Shown: in pieces, positions 44,178 to 55,751 of the stretch | Layout of the letters: each line of letters begins with the position of its first letter | How positions within the stretch are numbered: the first letter of the stretch is position 1 | Origin: Gordius sp. MW1 | Taxonomy: Eukaryota > Nematomorpha > Gordioida > Gordea > Gordiidae | Direction of reading: 5' to 3' | DNA length: 64,000 bases | Assembly (NCBI GenBank): GCA_964036665.1 | Contig: OZ038532.1 | Span: 20,673,037 to 20,737,036, forward strand | The notes under the pieces: model-generated | What the model saw: only the letters and a program-made list of their open reading frames with translations | Told to the model about the DNA's origin: nothing | Database searches by the model: none | Translations under genes and position numbers: made by a program

Positions 44178-45000
44178 GGTGTGCATCCGATCCGAGGGGT
44201 TTTTGAAAAATTTTATATCCATCCGATCCGATCCGAGTTTTTTAAAATCTAAATACGATCTGATCCGATCCGAAATTTTCAAATTAAAATTTTACGAACA
44301 GAACTTTTTATTGATGACTAAATTCAAAATACATAAAAATAAGGTATAGCAATTTTAATAGACCTGAAATAAATATAAAATTTTATTTGACTAATTCCAT
44401 ATTATCATATAAAAATAATAAAGAATCTAAATTTTCTGGTTTAATTCGCGTTCTTCTTTCTTCTAATGTTCTTCCAGCCACCGAGAAATTTCTTTCCGAA
44501 GTGGTAGAGGTAGCAGGTATAGCTAAAACTTTATTTGCCAGCTTATAAAGCCTTGGCAGGACTGTTTGATATAAACCCCACCATTTGAGCAAATCTTTTT
44601 TTGAATCATATATGCAATCTTCATTTTTTAACGAAAGGTAAATTGTGATTTCATCGGGGGCTTTATCCTTCCAACACCCCCCCCCCCCATTATTTTTTCC
44701 CCTCAAATCGGCGTGACTCACACCAGACAATACCCCTGCTGCACCATGGAGATTGCTTCTAAGAAAAAAGGCAAGGCAAGTTACATCATTTATGATTACC
44801 CGAAATCAAGAGGGAAAGGAACTACGCGTGTGCTTTAGGGTTAGGGGAGAGTGATTGATGATTTCCGGAGTTGAGTTGGAATGAAATAGAAAGAGATGCG
44901 AGTTACTACGTCTAGCTAGGGAAAAACGCTAGGGAAATACTGATAAATATATTAGGGTAAGTAAGGGGTGAGAAGGTGGTATTGGGCATCAAAAATGGTA
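44178..45000 (-). mobile_element. Second hAT fragment nested in the first
   Basis: TAGAGGTGTGCATCCGATCC at 44178 is a hAT-like terminus with subterminal GATCCGATCCGA repeats. It interrupts the plus-strand transposase right after a VIRYVD motif; that protein resumes at about 45030. The matching opposite terminus was not found, so the far end is lost and the right boundary is approximate. Confidence 0.75.
44383..44730 (-). pseudogene. hAT transposase dimerisation domain
   Basis: A 115-codon frame with KDLLKWWGLYQTVLPRLYKL then VLAIPATSTTSERNFSVAGR and RRTRIKPENLDSLLFLYDN, the classic C-terminal hAT dimerisation motif. It belongs to an Ac/Tam3-like hAT, different from the ZMYM1-like host element. 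Only this C-terminal part remains; upstream lies a C run at 44686 and sequence with no further similarity. The reading start is arbitrary. Confidence 0.9.
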
Positions 45001-45789
45001 AAGTAAAAAAAGAATGATGCTATTTGCCAAATCAAAGAATTGCGTAAAAAATCAGAAGAGGGGACTATTTTTACCAATATTTCAAAATTTGGAAATAGTC
45101 ATGATTTTTTCATCACTATTCCTCGAAGGACGTCCCTTCAAACATTAAGGTCCAATATAGAGACAACATGCCCCAAACCTATTACAGGATCTCATTGTAC
45201 AATCCCTTTTTGGATTCTGTTTTAGCTGAATTAGATGAACGATTCATTAAAAACCAACAAATACTAATGAGATTTGATACCCTCTTTATTAAAGACCCCG
45301 TTCAGGTCACCCCTCAAATATTAAATAATTTTTTAATATTAGCTAAATTTTATGAAGATTATCATGAAGGATCAGAAGAGCTTTTGAATCCGATAATAAA
45401 TCGTGGTATTCATCCTTTAAAAACTCTAATTCAGTAATATTACCTAGGAATGCATTGAATACCTTATCCAATCATGCCTCCAAACTAGATCTATATATTA
45501 AAATTCTTTACCATATATTAGCAACTTTACCTTGACAACGTGCTCTAATGAGCGGTGTTTTACAGTGCTAAAAAGACTTAAAACATATCTAGAAGCACAA
45601 TTGGGCAAGAAAAGTAAACTAAATGGTTTTATTAATTTTAAATTTCAGGCTTACCGGATTAACGTTGCTCTATTTACACAGGCAATATACTCCTGAAACT
45701 AAAGATGTTGTAAATGCGTTTCTATCTAATAATCGTCGATATTGATTTTCAATTAATATCATTTTTGTATTGTTATTGAATATAAATAT

Positions 45790-46935
45790 AGTGTTTCGAT
45801 CTCGTCTCGTCTCGGTCTCGAATACAAAATCTCGTCTCGTCTCGGGAGCGATTAGGAAAATCTCGATCTCGTCTCGTCTCGGTCTAGAAAAATCTCGGTC
45901 TCGTCTCGTCTCGACGAGAATTCTCGTCTCGTCTCGACTTTTAAAAAAAAATATATACGGAATAAAAATTTCTCCTATTTTATTAAAAATATAAATAAGT
46001 GTTCAAAAATCCAAATGGCAAATTTTATATTTTTGGAAAAACTTTAATACACAAACTTTTTAAAGATTTAGCGGGACACGACATCTCATTGACAATATAA
46101 AGATATGAATTAACTCATAAAGATAACATTTTCTATAAAAAGTGCAGACTAAAAAAACTATAAATAAATTTGAAATATAAAAGATTAAATTTTATTGTTC
46201 TAGCAAATTATAATATTTGCATCAAATTCACTGTGTCTGTCAACTATAAATGGACTTCGAAAATTATAAGTTCGCTTATAGTTGATATAGTTGCATAAGT
46301 GAGCAAAATGAGACCCTTTATTAACCTTTGCTAATGATTCAAAGTAGACCTTAACATATTTAAGGCAAACGTTTAAGTCCATTAATATAACCATCATCAG
46401 TTATAGCCCATAGTGTTTATTGCATGTTTATGCGAGTGACATTTAATGATGTTATTATTATTTATAGAATTGATAACTAGTTGCAGAAATTAAAACGTTG
46501 TAAAACAACAATAAAAGCAGCATTTTTATAGAATTAAGAACATAAGGTTTTAAACTTTAAATTAAAGAGTACGTATTTAAATGTATGACAAAAATCAACC
46601 ATACTTAGGTAAATGATTGCCAAATTTTATTTTTTTTGCAAAAATATATAATATTTACTACACTTGTGAATTTTTTTAATATTAAATATATTCCATACAT
46701 ATTGATTTACACTTAATACCTTAAATGTAAATTAAAATACACAATAATTTACTAAAATCTAACGATCAATAAAAAGTCGAGATCTCGCCGAGAAAATCTC
46801 GTATCGTCTCGTCTCGACATCAAAATTCTCGTCTCGATCTCGACTCCATTTTTCAAATTCTCGTCTCGTCTCGTCTCGGTTTTTCGAGACGAGACGAGAC
46901 GAGACCGAGATTTTTCTCGGTTTTTCCGCATCACT
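45790..46935. mobile_element. hAT-type MITE with GTCTC repeat ends, 1.15 kb
   Basis: Ends AGTGTTTCGATCTCGTCTCG and ...CCGCATCACT share the outer AGTG/CACT; flanks ATAAATAT (45782-45789) and ATAAATAA (46936-46943) match at 7 of 8 bases. Both ends (45790-45945 and 46777-46920) are made of CTCGTCTCG units, in inverse orientation to each other. At 46860-46905 CTCGTCTCGTCTCGTCTCGG and its complement form a near-perfect hairpin around TTTT. The AT-rich interior encodes nothing recognisable. Confidence 0.82.
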
Positions 46936-47542
46936 ATAAATAAACATTTGTTGGAATTTTACTTTTAGTATTTTATTATTTTTACGCTATTGTCACTTTA
47001 AACTTTTAGAAAAAAAACATTTTTAAAAAAAAAATATTTACAAAAAAAATTTCGCCTTGAAAATTTTCTAACACTACCCATGAGTAAATCTTATATACGC
47101 CTATGCTAGATAGACTGCTCACCAACGCACAAATTGTGTACTCTTTTTCCACCATTTTGATGTGAACATGGTAAAGTGGTGATCATATAGAAATTAGTAA
47201 CTTTCGCAAATATAATCTTAAAAAGGTAAATAAAAAACTATTGAATTGGGTAGATATCAAAAACAGAATTTTAAAATAAATATCATTTACACAATACATA
47301 GAAATTAAAAATGTGAAAACTGCGATTAAAGTTTGTTTAATAATATAGCGCCATCAATATTTTGTATAATGTTAATTTATTGACGTTCGTTTTAATTTAT
47401 AAACTAGTGAGGAAGGTAAATTGACTGTTATAGGGCATAATTACATGGTTAAAATACACCAGTTGCAGTCTTCAATGGAGGAAAATTTGACACACAATTA
47501 ACCATATGGAACATATGGGATGAGCAGTCTATCTAGTCTATG

Positions 47543-49601
47543 TTACTAACATACTCATACTCACATCATCAGTCTCTTGTAGATAAACATAATCCAGCAT
47601 CATCAAAGCCTTAAAATTTAGTTTTTATTAAAGCTACTAATCTATATTTAGTACTAGACTGAAATTATAATATAAACCTCGAAAATAGTTATAAAACTAT
47701 CAATTTTGAGCAGAGTTGTGGTTGTGGGGTATAGCGAACCCCATTCTTAAAATGATCATAATTTTAACACAAAAATGTGCATGTTAAATTTCAAACATAG
47801 TTTTACTTTTAAGCCTCTAATAGGTTTATGTAAAAAAATCATTTAATTATAGATAGTAGTTTAAAATTATAGCAATTTAAAAATTATATTCCTAATTACA
47901 AAGGGTATTTATAAAAATCAAAATCATATTATTATGAAACGTTTTATTTATTAAAAGATGGTTAAAAAATATAAAAAAAACCTGCATTGACAATAAAATA
48001 AAAAAACTTTTTATTAAATTTTATTTATTTGATTATAAAACATTATAAATGTGAAGTATAGAAATGGAAAATATATAAAATATAGGAACGGGTAAGAAAT
48101 AAAAATTAATAAATCAAATTCAAAAGCGTCGCTTGTATCATCCGCTATTTAAAATTATACTTTGCGATTAAAATACTTTTTTTTATTTAAGGAAAAGGTT
48201 GGTGAAACATTTAGAGACCAGAGAGCGCCGGCTGATTTCTTTATTTTTGCAATAGCAATTGTCTGAGAGCACTATTAAAAATGTTAGAGGGACACAGCTA
48301 TTAAGTTCTTAATAAAAATATAGCACTCTTCACGATAGTCCAAGTACAGGTTTACTGTAATTAAAAATTTGGCAAACTCTTTTAGCTAGATTTTGTTTCG
48401 GGCCTCGGGTTAAGCCGACCCACCCGGCCCGACCTGAGCCCTAGGCCCGATTAAGCTTAGATTTGTCCAGCCTAACGTCGGGCCGAGAGGGCAGGCTTTG
48501 GAGAGCCCGTGCAGGACTCTAAGCAACGATCATCATTAATTTGCAGGGAATTATTTAGCCAAGTCGTTAGCCGATGTAAAGCAACAACCTAGTCAAATTG
48601 CTAAAAGAAATTTATAAACGAAAATAAGCAGCAAAAATGAATAGCAATTAACCAGAATTTTGGCCTATGGTCGGGTCAGACAAATGGGATGTAAGCAAAG
48701 GTCAGAATTAATTTATAGGGAATTATTTAGCCAGCTTCGGAATTATCCGATTTAAAACAACAACCTAGACAAGCTGCTCAAAGAAATTCATTATTGAAGG
48801 TAATCAGGTCGAGCACAAAAGCAATAAAGGAATTTGGGATCGGGCGAGGTCGAAAAAAGTAAAGCCAATCAGCGATAATTAGCTAGTCTATATGCGAAAT
48901 TAAAATAAAAGTATTTTAAGACGTATAAGTCTGCAGCCATTACCAACCTGTATAGTTTCCACAATTATTGAAAATTACAAGTTGATCAGGGCGGACAGGA
49001 CGATCAACCCAAAACTAGCCCATAAATTGCATGGCAATTAAAAAGTGAAAAGAAAAGGGATGATTACCATCAAAATTAATAAATTAACTACTCCTTAACC
49101 CATTCCGTTCTGTTAAATATTAAATAGGATAAGTATATACTCGCGTAGGAAAAAGTCAAAACTATTTGAAGCTATGAGTTCAACAAGAATTTTGACATAT
49201 TTATGATTATAGTACAATTAGTTAAAAATACTAATATTTTAATTTAATAAAATATAAAAGGAGAGTTATATATAAGTAAGATGTCTTTCATCTTTCTCAG
49301 AGGCCCGAAATTTGAAAAAAAAAATTGAAGTTAAATTTCGTGATCAGAATTGCGATTGATTGCTTATAAATACTGCGAGTGAAGTTTGATGTCTGTAAAT
49401 TTATATATTTTTATAAGGTGTCGAGCTCTCAATGTATTTTGTGTATCTTTGACTTATTTTAAAACATAGTTAATATAAAACTTGTTGGAAATCAACATTT
49501 TGATTTTAATGTGAAAACTAAACATTTCGTATGTGTTACTACTACCATCTAGCGGATTTTTACATCTTTATAAAATAAAAAAGTATTAGTACACTTTGCG
49601 C
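47543..49601. repeat. 2.1 kb duplicated segment, copy 2
   Basis: Second copy of 27274-29345, again directly after a MITE right end. It lacks one internal tandem unit of copy 1 and carries about 240 bp more at ~49040-49260. It stops at GCGC, where the large hAT terminus begins. Confidence 0.85.
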
Positions 49602-51064
49602 TAGTGTTGTAAAAAAGACCAAAGGGTTTTCGACCAGGTTATGGCTAAGGTTTAGTCTTGGTCTATTTTTCAAAAAGACCTTGAGGTCTTTTGGTCTGTT
49701 TTCTTAGTCGACCTTTAAGGTTTAGCCGATACTCGGAAAAAAGACCTAAAGGTTCTCAAGGTCTTTTGGCCTATTTTGTTTAGCCAACCTTTAGGTTTAG
49801 TCAGAATGTTGTTAGTAAACCAAAGGTTTTTACTTGTTATTATAAGTCGACCTTTGGTTTGGCTTAGCTGTTTTGGTGTGGGGGAAAAACAATATATAAT
49901 TTTATAAGTGATTTTAAAATTCAGCTTTATAATTAATGGTAGCTTTTTAATTGTACAGATTTGATTATAATAATGGTTGAGGGTGATTTTTGATATTGAT
50001 ACGTAGTTGTAAAATATAATTTTAAGGATCAATCATTTTTCAAGCTAATTTGGTGACAATTGTCATAATGGTCGTTTATGAAGCAAAATAAATTGTTTTG
50101 ACGGAAATTGGTGGGGTATAGTGTCATAAAAATGTTTCAAACTTAAAATTTAAGTTTGTCACCTAGCTTGGTGACAATTGTCATAATTGTGATTTTAAAA
50201 GCTAGATAAATACTTTTAACGAAAATTGGTCGGTTAGGGTGTCATAAATATGTTGCAAACTTAAATTTTAAGTTTGTCACCTTAGCTTGGTGACAATTGT
50301 CATAATTGTCATTTTAAAAGCTAGATAAATACTTTTAACGAAAATTGGTCGGTTAGGGTGTCATAAATATGTTGCAAACTTAAAATTTAAGTTTGTCACC
50401 TTAGATTGGTGACAATTGTCATATTTGTCATTTGAAAAGCTAGATGAATACTTTTAACGAAAATTGGTCGGTTAGGGTGTCATAAATATGTTGCAAACTT
50501 AAAATTTAAGTATGTCACCTTAGCTTGGTGACAATTGTCAGAATTATCATTTTAAAAGCTAGATAAATACTTTTAACGAAAATTGGTCGGTTAGGGTGTC
50601 ATAAATATGTTGCAAACTTAAAATTTAAGTTTGTCACCTTAGCTTGGTGACAATTGTCATAATTGTCATTTTAAAAGCTAGATAAATACTTTTAACGAAA
50701 ATTGGTCGGTTAGGGTGTCATAAATATGTTGTAAACTTAAAATTTAAGTTTGTCACCTTAGATTGGTGACAATTGTCATATTTGTCATTTGAAAAGCTAG
50801 ATGAATACTTTTAACAAAAATTGGTCGGTTGGGTGTCATAAATATGTTGCAAACTTAAAATTTAAGTTTGTCACCTTAGCTAGGTGACAATTGTCATAAT
50901 TATCATTTTAAAAGCTAGATGAATACTTTTAACAAAAATTGGTCGAAGATGTCATAAAAATGTTGCAAACTTAAAATTTAAGTTTGTCACCTTAGCTTGG
51001 TGACAATTGTCATTTAAAAAGCTAGATAATAACGAAAATTGGTCGGTTAGGGTGTCATAAAAAG
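49602..51064. repeat. Left terminal inverted repeat with 9-unit array
   Basis: 49602-50050 is unique sequence with inner inverted motifs (AGACCAAAGG, AAGACCTTGAGGTCTTTTGG). From 50051 to 51064, units of 117-120 bp start at GGTGACAATTGTCA (50051, 50169, 50288, 50406, 50526, 50646, 50765, 50882, 50999). Each unit contains the perfect palindrome TGACAATTGTCA and the near palindrome CAAACTTAAAATTTAAGTTT. The copies at 50406 and 50765 share variants, suggesting a three-unit (~359 bp) higher-order repeat. Confidence 0.92.
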
Positions 51065-51429
51065 TGTTACTTAATCTGTCAAATCCTAAACTTATGTTGT
51101 TTATAAAAAATTAATTGGAAATGAATAATCGCATATATAAGTTACTTATAATTCAATTCCTCGATACCCTAGCGAAATTCGTTCATATATATGTATATTT
51201 AAATTTATTTAACATTAATAATTGACAAAATATAAGTTATAAATAAAATTTAGTGAGCAGTTGGCTCACTCATTTAAATTTTTTAATGATGCTTATCTAT
51301 AGCTAAATTTGTTCCATAATTTTTTAAATCATCAATAAATTGTTTGTAAATTCTTCTTTGTTTGAATTGTCTATTATAACTTTAAAGTGTAGGAAAATAT
51401 TTAGTGTTATACATACATAAATATTTTTA

Positions 51430-53180
51430 TTACAAATTATTCCAATCGCGCAAACATAACACTTCGTTTACAGAACACGAAGAAATCTGATTTCTTTTTT
51501 TAGTAATAATATTAGAGGCTGAAGAAAAATGTCTTGCGGCTGGATCAGGGTTGCCTATAAGGCCAAATATTTCCGTGCCAGAAATCCTAGATGAGGGAAT
51601 GTTTTTTGATTGAGTTGCCACCAATCTAAAATGTTTTGATCACCTAAATTATAATATTACAAAGTCAAAAATAAGTTTTACCATCTAATAATGTCTGCCT
51701 AAGGTATCTTTTAGATTCTTCTTCGTTTTGGGTGTTCCTATTAAAATATAAAATAATTAGGTAGTTATTTACTCATAAATCAATTCAAAAGCTTTCGTTG
51801 TCGAAGATTTGTGTCCCTGTGTAAGTATAATGATCCAAAGTTTTTTTCGTATTCTAGAGTAAGCCATTCATCCGGCATATTCCCCTTTTTCAGTCGAGGA
51901 TCAAGGATGACCACGACATAATATTCGAACTGGTCGAAAAGACCCTCATAGGCATGCAATTTTATCATCATATGTTCTACAGCCTGTTTAATGTTAAAGT
52001 TATAACTAGCAAATTCCATCAGATATTTTTTCATCTTATATAAATAAATAACACACAACCCTATGGATGGATGGGTCTGTGTTGACATACTATCTGTCAT
52101 AACGTTAAATATCATTAAAAAAATTCAATTTATTTTAAATTAGCAATTTCTTCCTCACTGCACAGTCGCCCATCTGATAGCCAACCATCTTCAACTTTTA
52201 AATTGTTTATCGTAGTTATATACTAGGAAAAATATATAATTAGAAATAAAAAAACATACTTCATTAAACACTTTTAACATTTTAAATGTACTATTCCACC
52301 GGGTTATTACATCCAAGGGAATAATGATTTCGGCAACCTCCTTAAATCGTTGCATTAATTTAGGTGATGTATGCAGCTTTCTAACCCAGCGAGAAACCCT
52401 TACGATATCATCTTTCAAAATAGATAACCCTTCTTTAACAATAGGTTTATAATATGTCCAAAACATCTTATATGGAATATCTTTGAAATTCTTATTTGAT
52501 TGATTTATTCATAGCAGCGACCATATTTGCTGCGTTATCGGTGGTTATAGATAAAACTTTGTCTTCTATATATTTTTTCATAATGTCTGTAATTTTTTCG
52601 GCTATCATTTGTCCCGTATGTGGGTATGAAATGTTTGAAATTTCCAAAACGTTACTTTTTAGTCCAAAATTTTCGTTTATAAAATGCCCAGTTACGCCAA
52701 TATAAGATAAACATTGTATACTAGACCACAAGTCTATGGTCAACGATATTGAATCGCACTTCTCAATAATTTGTTGAACGATTATAAACTTTTCCTCATA
52801 AAGTTTTTTAATATTTTGCGTAAGAGTGGGCCTTGTATTTATTTTTATTGCACTATTAATTCGGGTAAATATTCTTCTAAAACTTTCACATTCGATAAGT
52901 CTAAAGGAGAGTCCTTCTCTAATTATTAATTTTGTAATCATATCATTAATTTCTTTATTATTTTCTTCCAGCCAATCTCCCTTTAATATACATTTTTCCT
53001 TTGATATTATTGCGTCAGAATGGTGTTTTTTCCAGTGATAATTCAGATTACCTAAAAAAATTAATTTAAAACTTAACAAAGAGTTTTTGATAAAAATATT
53101 CAAAAATTATTACACTCTAAACACCATTTTTAAAGATTTGCATCTTAAATGTTCAGACATACTAAGTGATTTATTGCGAT
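51430..53180 (-). pseudogene. hAT transposase with BED finger, multi-exon
   Basis: From the right: an exon with MSEHLRCKSLKN splices over a 73-nt GT-AG intron (53052-53124) to GNLNYHWKKHHSD, together part of a BED zinc finger. SLTIDLWSSIQCLSYIGVTG holds the first catalytic Asp, ITTDNAANMVAAM the second. IRCFGHIINL (CxxH motif, ~52475) is in another frame from the next piece, so a frameshift lies there. LDVITRWNSTFKMLK is at ~52280; FEYYVVVILDPRLKK at ~51890. The C-terminal dimerisation region at 51624-51430 reads IPSSRI ... RHFSSASNIITKKRNQIS, with about 17 extra codons between the two parts. Close to intact but carrying at least one frameshift. Confidence 0.87.
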
Positions 53181-53199
53181 TTGACATGAGATTATAGTA

Positions 53200-55750
53200 A
53201 TATGAAAATAAATTTTACTGCTGGAAGTTTTGTTGCTATACGATTGTGGGCATAATCGGCATTTTCGTTTCGATTTTGTTGGGGTCCACAAAAATTTCCC
53301 TGCCAATTTTTCTAGATTATCGTCAGAATTGTTTTTCGGGATTGGCGTAGAGCAATTAGAGGTTGATAACTAATTGTATTATGAAATAATTTTTAATTAT
53401 AGGGTAAAAAGCGATTTGAAAGAGCAGGCAATTAAATTAATTTCTTATAAACGTAAGGTGTTGTGTCTCAAACCCCCCCCCCCCGCCCTACTTTGAATAG
53501 CGATGATTTAAATCCCCCCCCCCCCGACCTACTACTTATAACGATAATTTAATTACCTAACTTGATTTTAACTTTTCCCTTTAATCTTGATATTTTAATT
53601 ACCACCTTACCACAATTGAGGTCGATCTCGTAAAGATCGAGAGCCTCTGATGGGGTTAGCTTCGGAGGATATTTTAAAAAATAATGGTAATAAAATAATA
53701 ATAAAAGTTTTCCTCGGCGTAAAAAATATGTTGATAAATTTTGCAAAGCTATCCTAGGATCACAAATTAAATGAGTTTAAATGTTATCCACGATTGAATA
53801 AAGAAATTAATAAAACTTAAACTTAGTTTATATATTATATGCCAACCCTTGCTAAGTAATTTTAAATCATTATTATATTCACTAAATTATTAATTGCCTA
53901 GAAAATGTGGATATAAAATTAAAACCACTTGTAAAAAATCCTATTGAATAAAATAATAATTATTTTGCTTACAGCTATTGAATCGTCCAATTCAGAAACA
54001 GAATCCATGGAATATATTTTTAATGAAAAAAATAGTATACCTAAAAATGATTAATTGCTTTTTGTAACTGGCTTTCTAATGTGTAGCCAGACAGCACCAC
54101 ACAGACACACACTCACTCCCTCCCTAGCCGTACCATACCATATTCTATAAGTTTTTTCATTGTTGCGCTAAGGCACACGCACAGCACATGCAATCGCATT
54201 TTTTCCCCCATTTTAACTAGCTAATAATACCCACCCATATTTTTGGATCTGGCACGTAGCCAAGATAGACATATTTATAATTATAAGATTATAAAAATCT
54301 CACTCACTCAACCATTTTGAGTCACGTAAATTCACGGGCTTAGTAGCTAAATAAACTTATTTATTCCTCTCATAAAGGAAGATAGACTTTAACACTCCGT
54401 TTGCCAGTTTAAAATCCTAACACGAATGGTAAAGGGGGTCTTAAAAACCCCAAACTTTTAAATTACTATAACTTTGTTGTATTGTAATATAAATTTTTCA
54501 AATTAAGCATAATACTACAACCATAAAAATGCAAAGATTGAATATAAAATGTTAGCAAACATTTTTAAATTTTTTTTAAGTTGAACCCCATATAGTATGT
54601 AAAGTGATATTTTTATATTTTGTTTTGTGTATGCTTGTAAAATTTAAATGTAGTGAACGGAGAAAATAACTAATTTGTTGAAATATAAAAACAGCTTAAT
54701 TATTTTTGTCTTGTATATTTAAATAACTATCAACCAAGTATAAATAATTTTTCGAATCCCTTTTTAAAGATTCAATTCGGATTTTCGAATCTCACCAGGT
54801 AAATATTAGAGTCGAAATTCAGTCATAAGGATTCGAATTCGATCCGAATCTAATCTCGAATCGAATATTTCCCAGAGGTGAACTTTCCTCCACCATCTAT
54901 TTTTTCTCGTTGATCTTTAACTTTATGTAGGTGTCAATTTCTTTACTTTATAAAAATTTCTTCTGAATATTTCAGCTATTAGGAGTAGATTTTTTTGTTC
55001 CATACTCAATTATTTGTCTTTGTATATTAAAATGGCGCTAAATGAATGAATCAATAACTTATAATTAATAAATCGTTAAATCCAACAAGAATTCCATACA
55101 CGGATCAATGCCATCCGGAGCGCGTTTTTATATTTTTTTAGTCGTATATGTAATTTTTTGTATACCATTTAATAATAATATTATTTTAAACAGAACCAAG
55201 AACTACTTAGGCTACTACTTCTAAATTATTCCGGGCCGGGTCTATATTTTACGAATTAGGCCCGGCCCGGCCCCGAATTCCAAAGCTTAAAAATTTAGGG
55301 CCCGAGCCCGGCCCGGGCCTCGGGCTGCCCGTGCAGGTCTCTAGTTATGACACAGTTATTTTCAACAAAATTGTTAATTCCAAGCAATTTATTATATAAA
55401 AATTGACACTCTATCATAAAACTTGTTGGGGTTCTAAAAAACTGATAAAAAAAAGTTATTAACGAGAAAGATATTAAATTAATAGGGAGATTTTAGCTTC
55501 TATTTTCTATCATTTTTTCTCTAGTCTCTTTTAAATTTGACAAAGCAATACAACCAACCCCTATGACTGATAAATGTTAATGTTACTGGTTGAAACCCAT
55601 ATATTAATTTAGAATCGTTTAAACTAAGTTATTACTATAAATAACGAAGATAAAAAATATGAATTAAACTTAACAAGTATTATGGTACAATTATTCGATT
55701 TTACCAACGTCACTATAATAAATTGACAACTAATTTTTAAAAATACATTG
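53200..55750. other. Unexplained interior of the large hAT element
   Basis: Two C runs of 12 bases with similar neighbours lie at 53473 and 53514. A 65-codon minus frame at 53746-53549 (LTPSEALDLYEIDLNC) ends at an AG/GTAATT donor-like site; it has no recognised family. A plus frame after an acceptor-like TTTTGCTTACAG gives IESSNSETESMEYIFNEKNS at 53974-54055. Degenerate ATTCGAATC repeats lie at 54765-54870. A GC-rich segment at 55210-55345 ending CCCGTGCAGGTCTCTAG resembles a lone hAT end. I cannot tell whether any of this is expressed. Confidence 0.4.
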
Positions 55751-55751
55751 T

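Larger units (their letters stand above)
43420..45750 (+). pseudogene. hAT transposase (DUF4371/ZMYM1-like), broken
   Basis: GGAFCKHCVLAGK with GGKGSQNL is the TTF-type zinc finger. KFDYNKIREALYTI and MFCGRQGIALRG follow. A possible 41-nt GT-AG intron lies at about 43816-43856, because joining across it gives ALRGHRDYGLLPVE. FRELLVLLSKFSEKVKTDL, LSPGIQNKLI and LLLDETTDISTQEQMAVVIR hold the first catalytic region, reached after a one-base insertion near 44092. A second hAT then interrupts. The protein resumes at 45040: IPRRTSLQTLRSNIETTCPK, YYRISLYNPFLDSVL, FIKDPVQVTPQILNNFLILA, then SNERCFTVLKRLKTYL and TLLYLHRQYTPETKDVVNAF, the dimerisation domain. The last stop is at about 45741. Cut-and-paste transposase; not functional here. 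Confidence 0.88.
41882..47105 (+). mobile_element. hAT element (ZMYM1-like transposase), hit by later insertions
   Basis: Termini CATTGGCGTATA and TATACGCCTATG form a ~12 bp inverted repeat with one mismatch. They are flanked by the exact 8 bp duplication CTAGATAG (41874-41881, 47106-47113), the hAT target size. A CACTACCCATGAG motif sits near both ends in the same orientation. The transposase is on the plus strand. Later insertions inside it: a piggyBac-like MITE (42791-43406), a second hAT piece (44178 to about 45000) and a GTCTC-repeat MITE (45790-46935). Confidence 0.9.
41868..47542. mobile_element. MITE copy C, split by a 5.2 kb hAT element
   Basis: The first 14 bp, CATAGACTAGATAG (41868-41881), and the rest (47106-47542) form one MITE of the family at 12845 and 29608. 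The hAT insertion duplicated CTAGATAG. The right end CAGTCTATCTAGTCTATG is directly followed by the 2.1 kb repeat, as in copy D. Confidence 0.92.

Noticed and set aside
46752..46947. Arg/Glu/Ser-rich small proteins (ETRRDE, SRLVSS)
   Set aside because: Translation of the GTCTC simple repeat at a MITE end, in several frames and both strands.
49715..50032. A 105-codon frame found in both hAT ends (also 56334-56651)
   Set aside because: It lies in the inverted repeat, so its presence twice is automatic; it is AT-biased, overlaps inner inverted motifs and matches no family.
50051..51064. CRISPR-like or centromeric satellite array
   Set aside because: The array is mirrored at 55752-56330 as part of a transposon's inverted ends, and there are no spacers.
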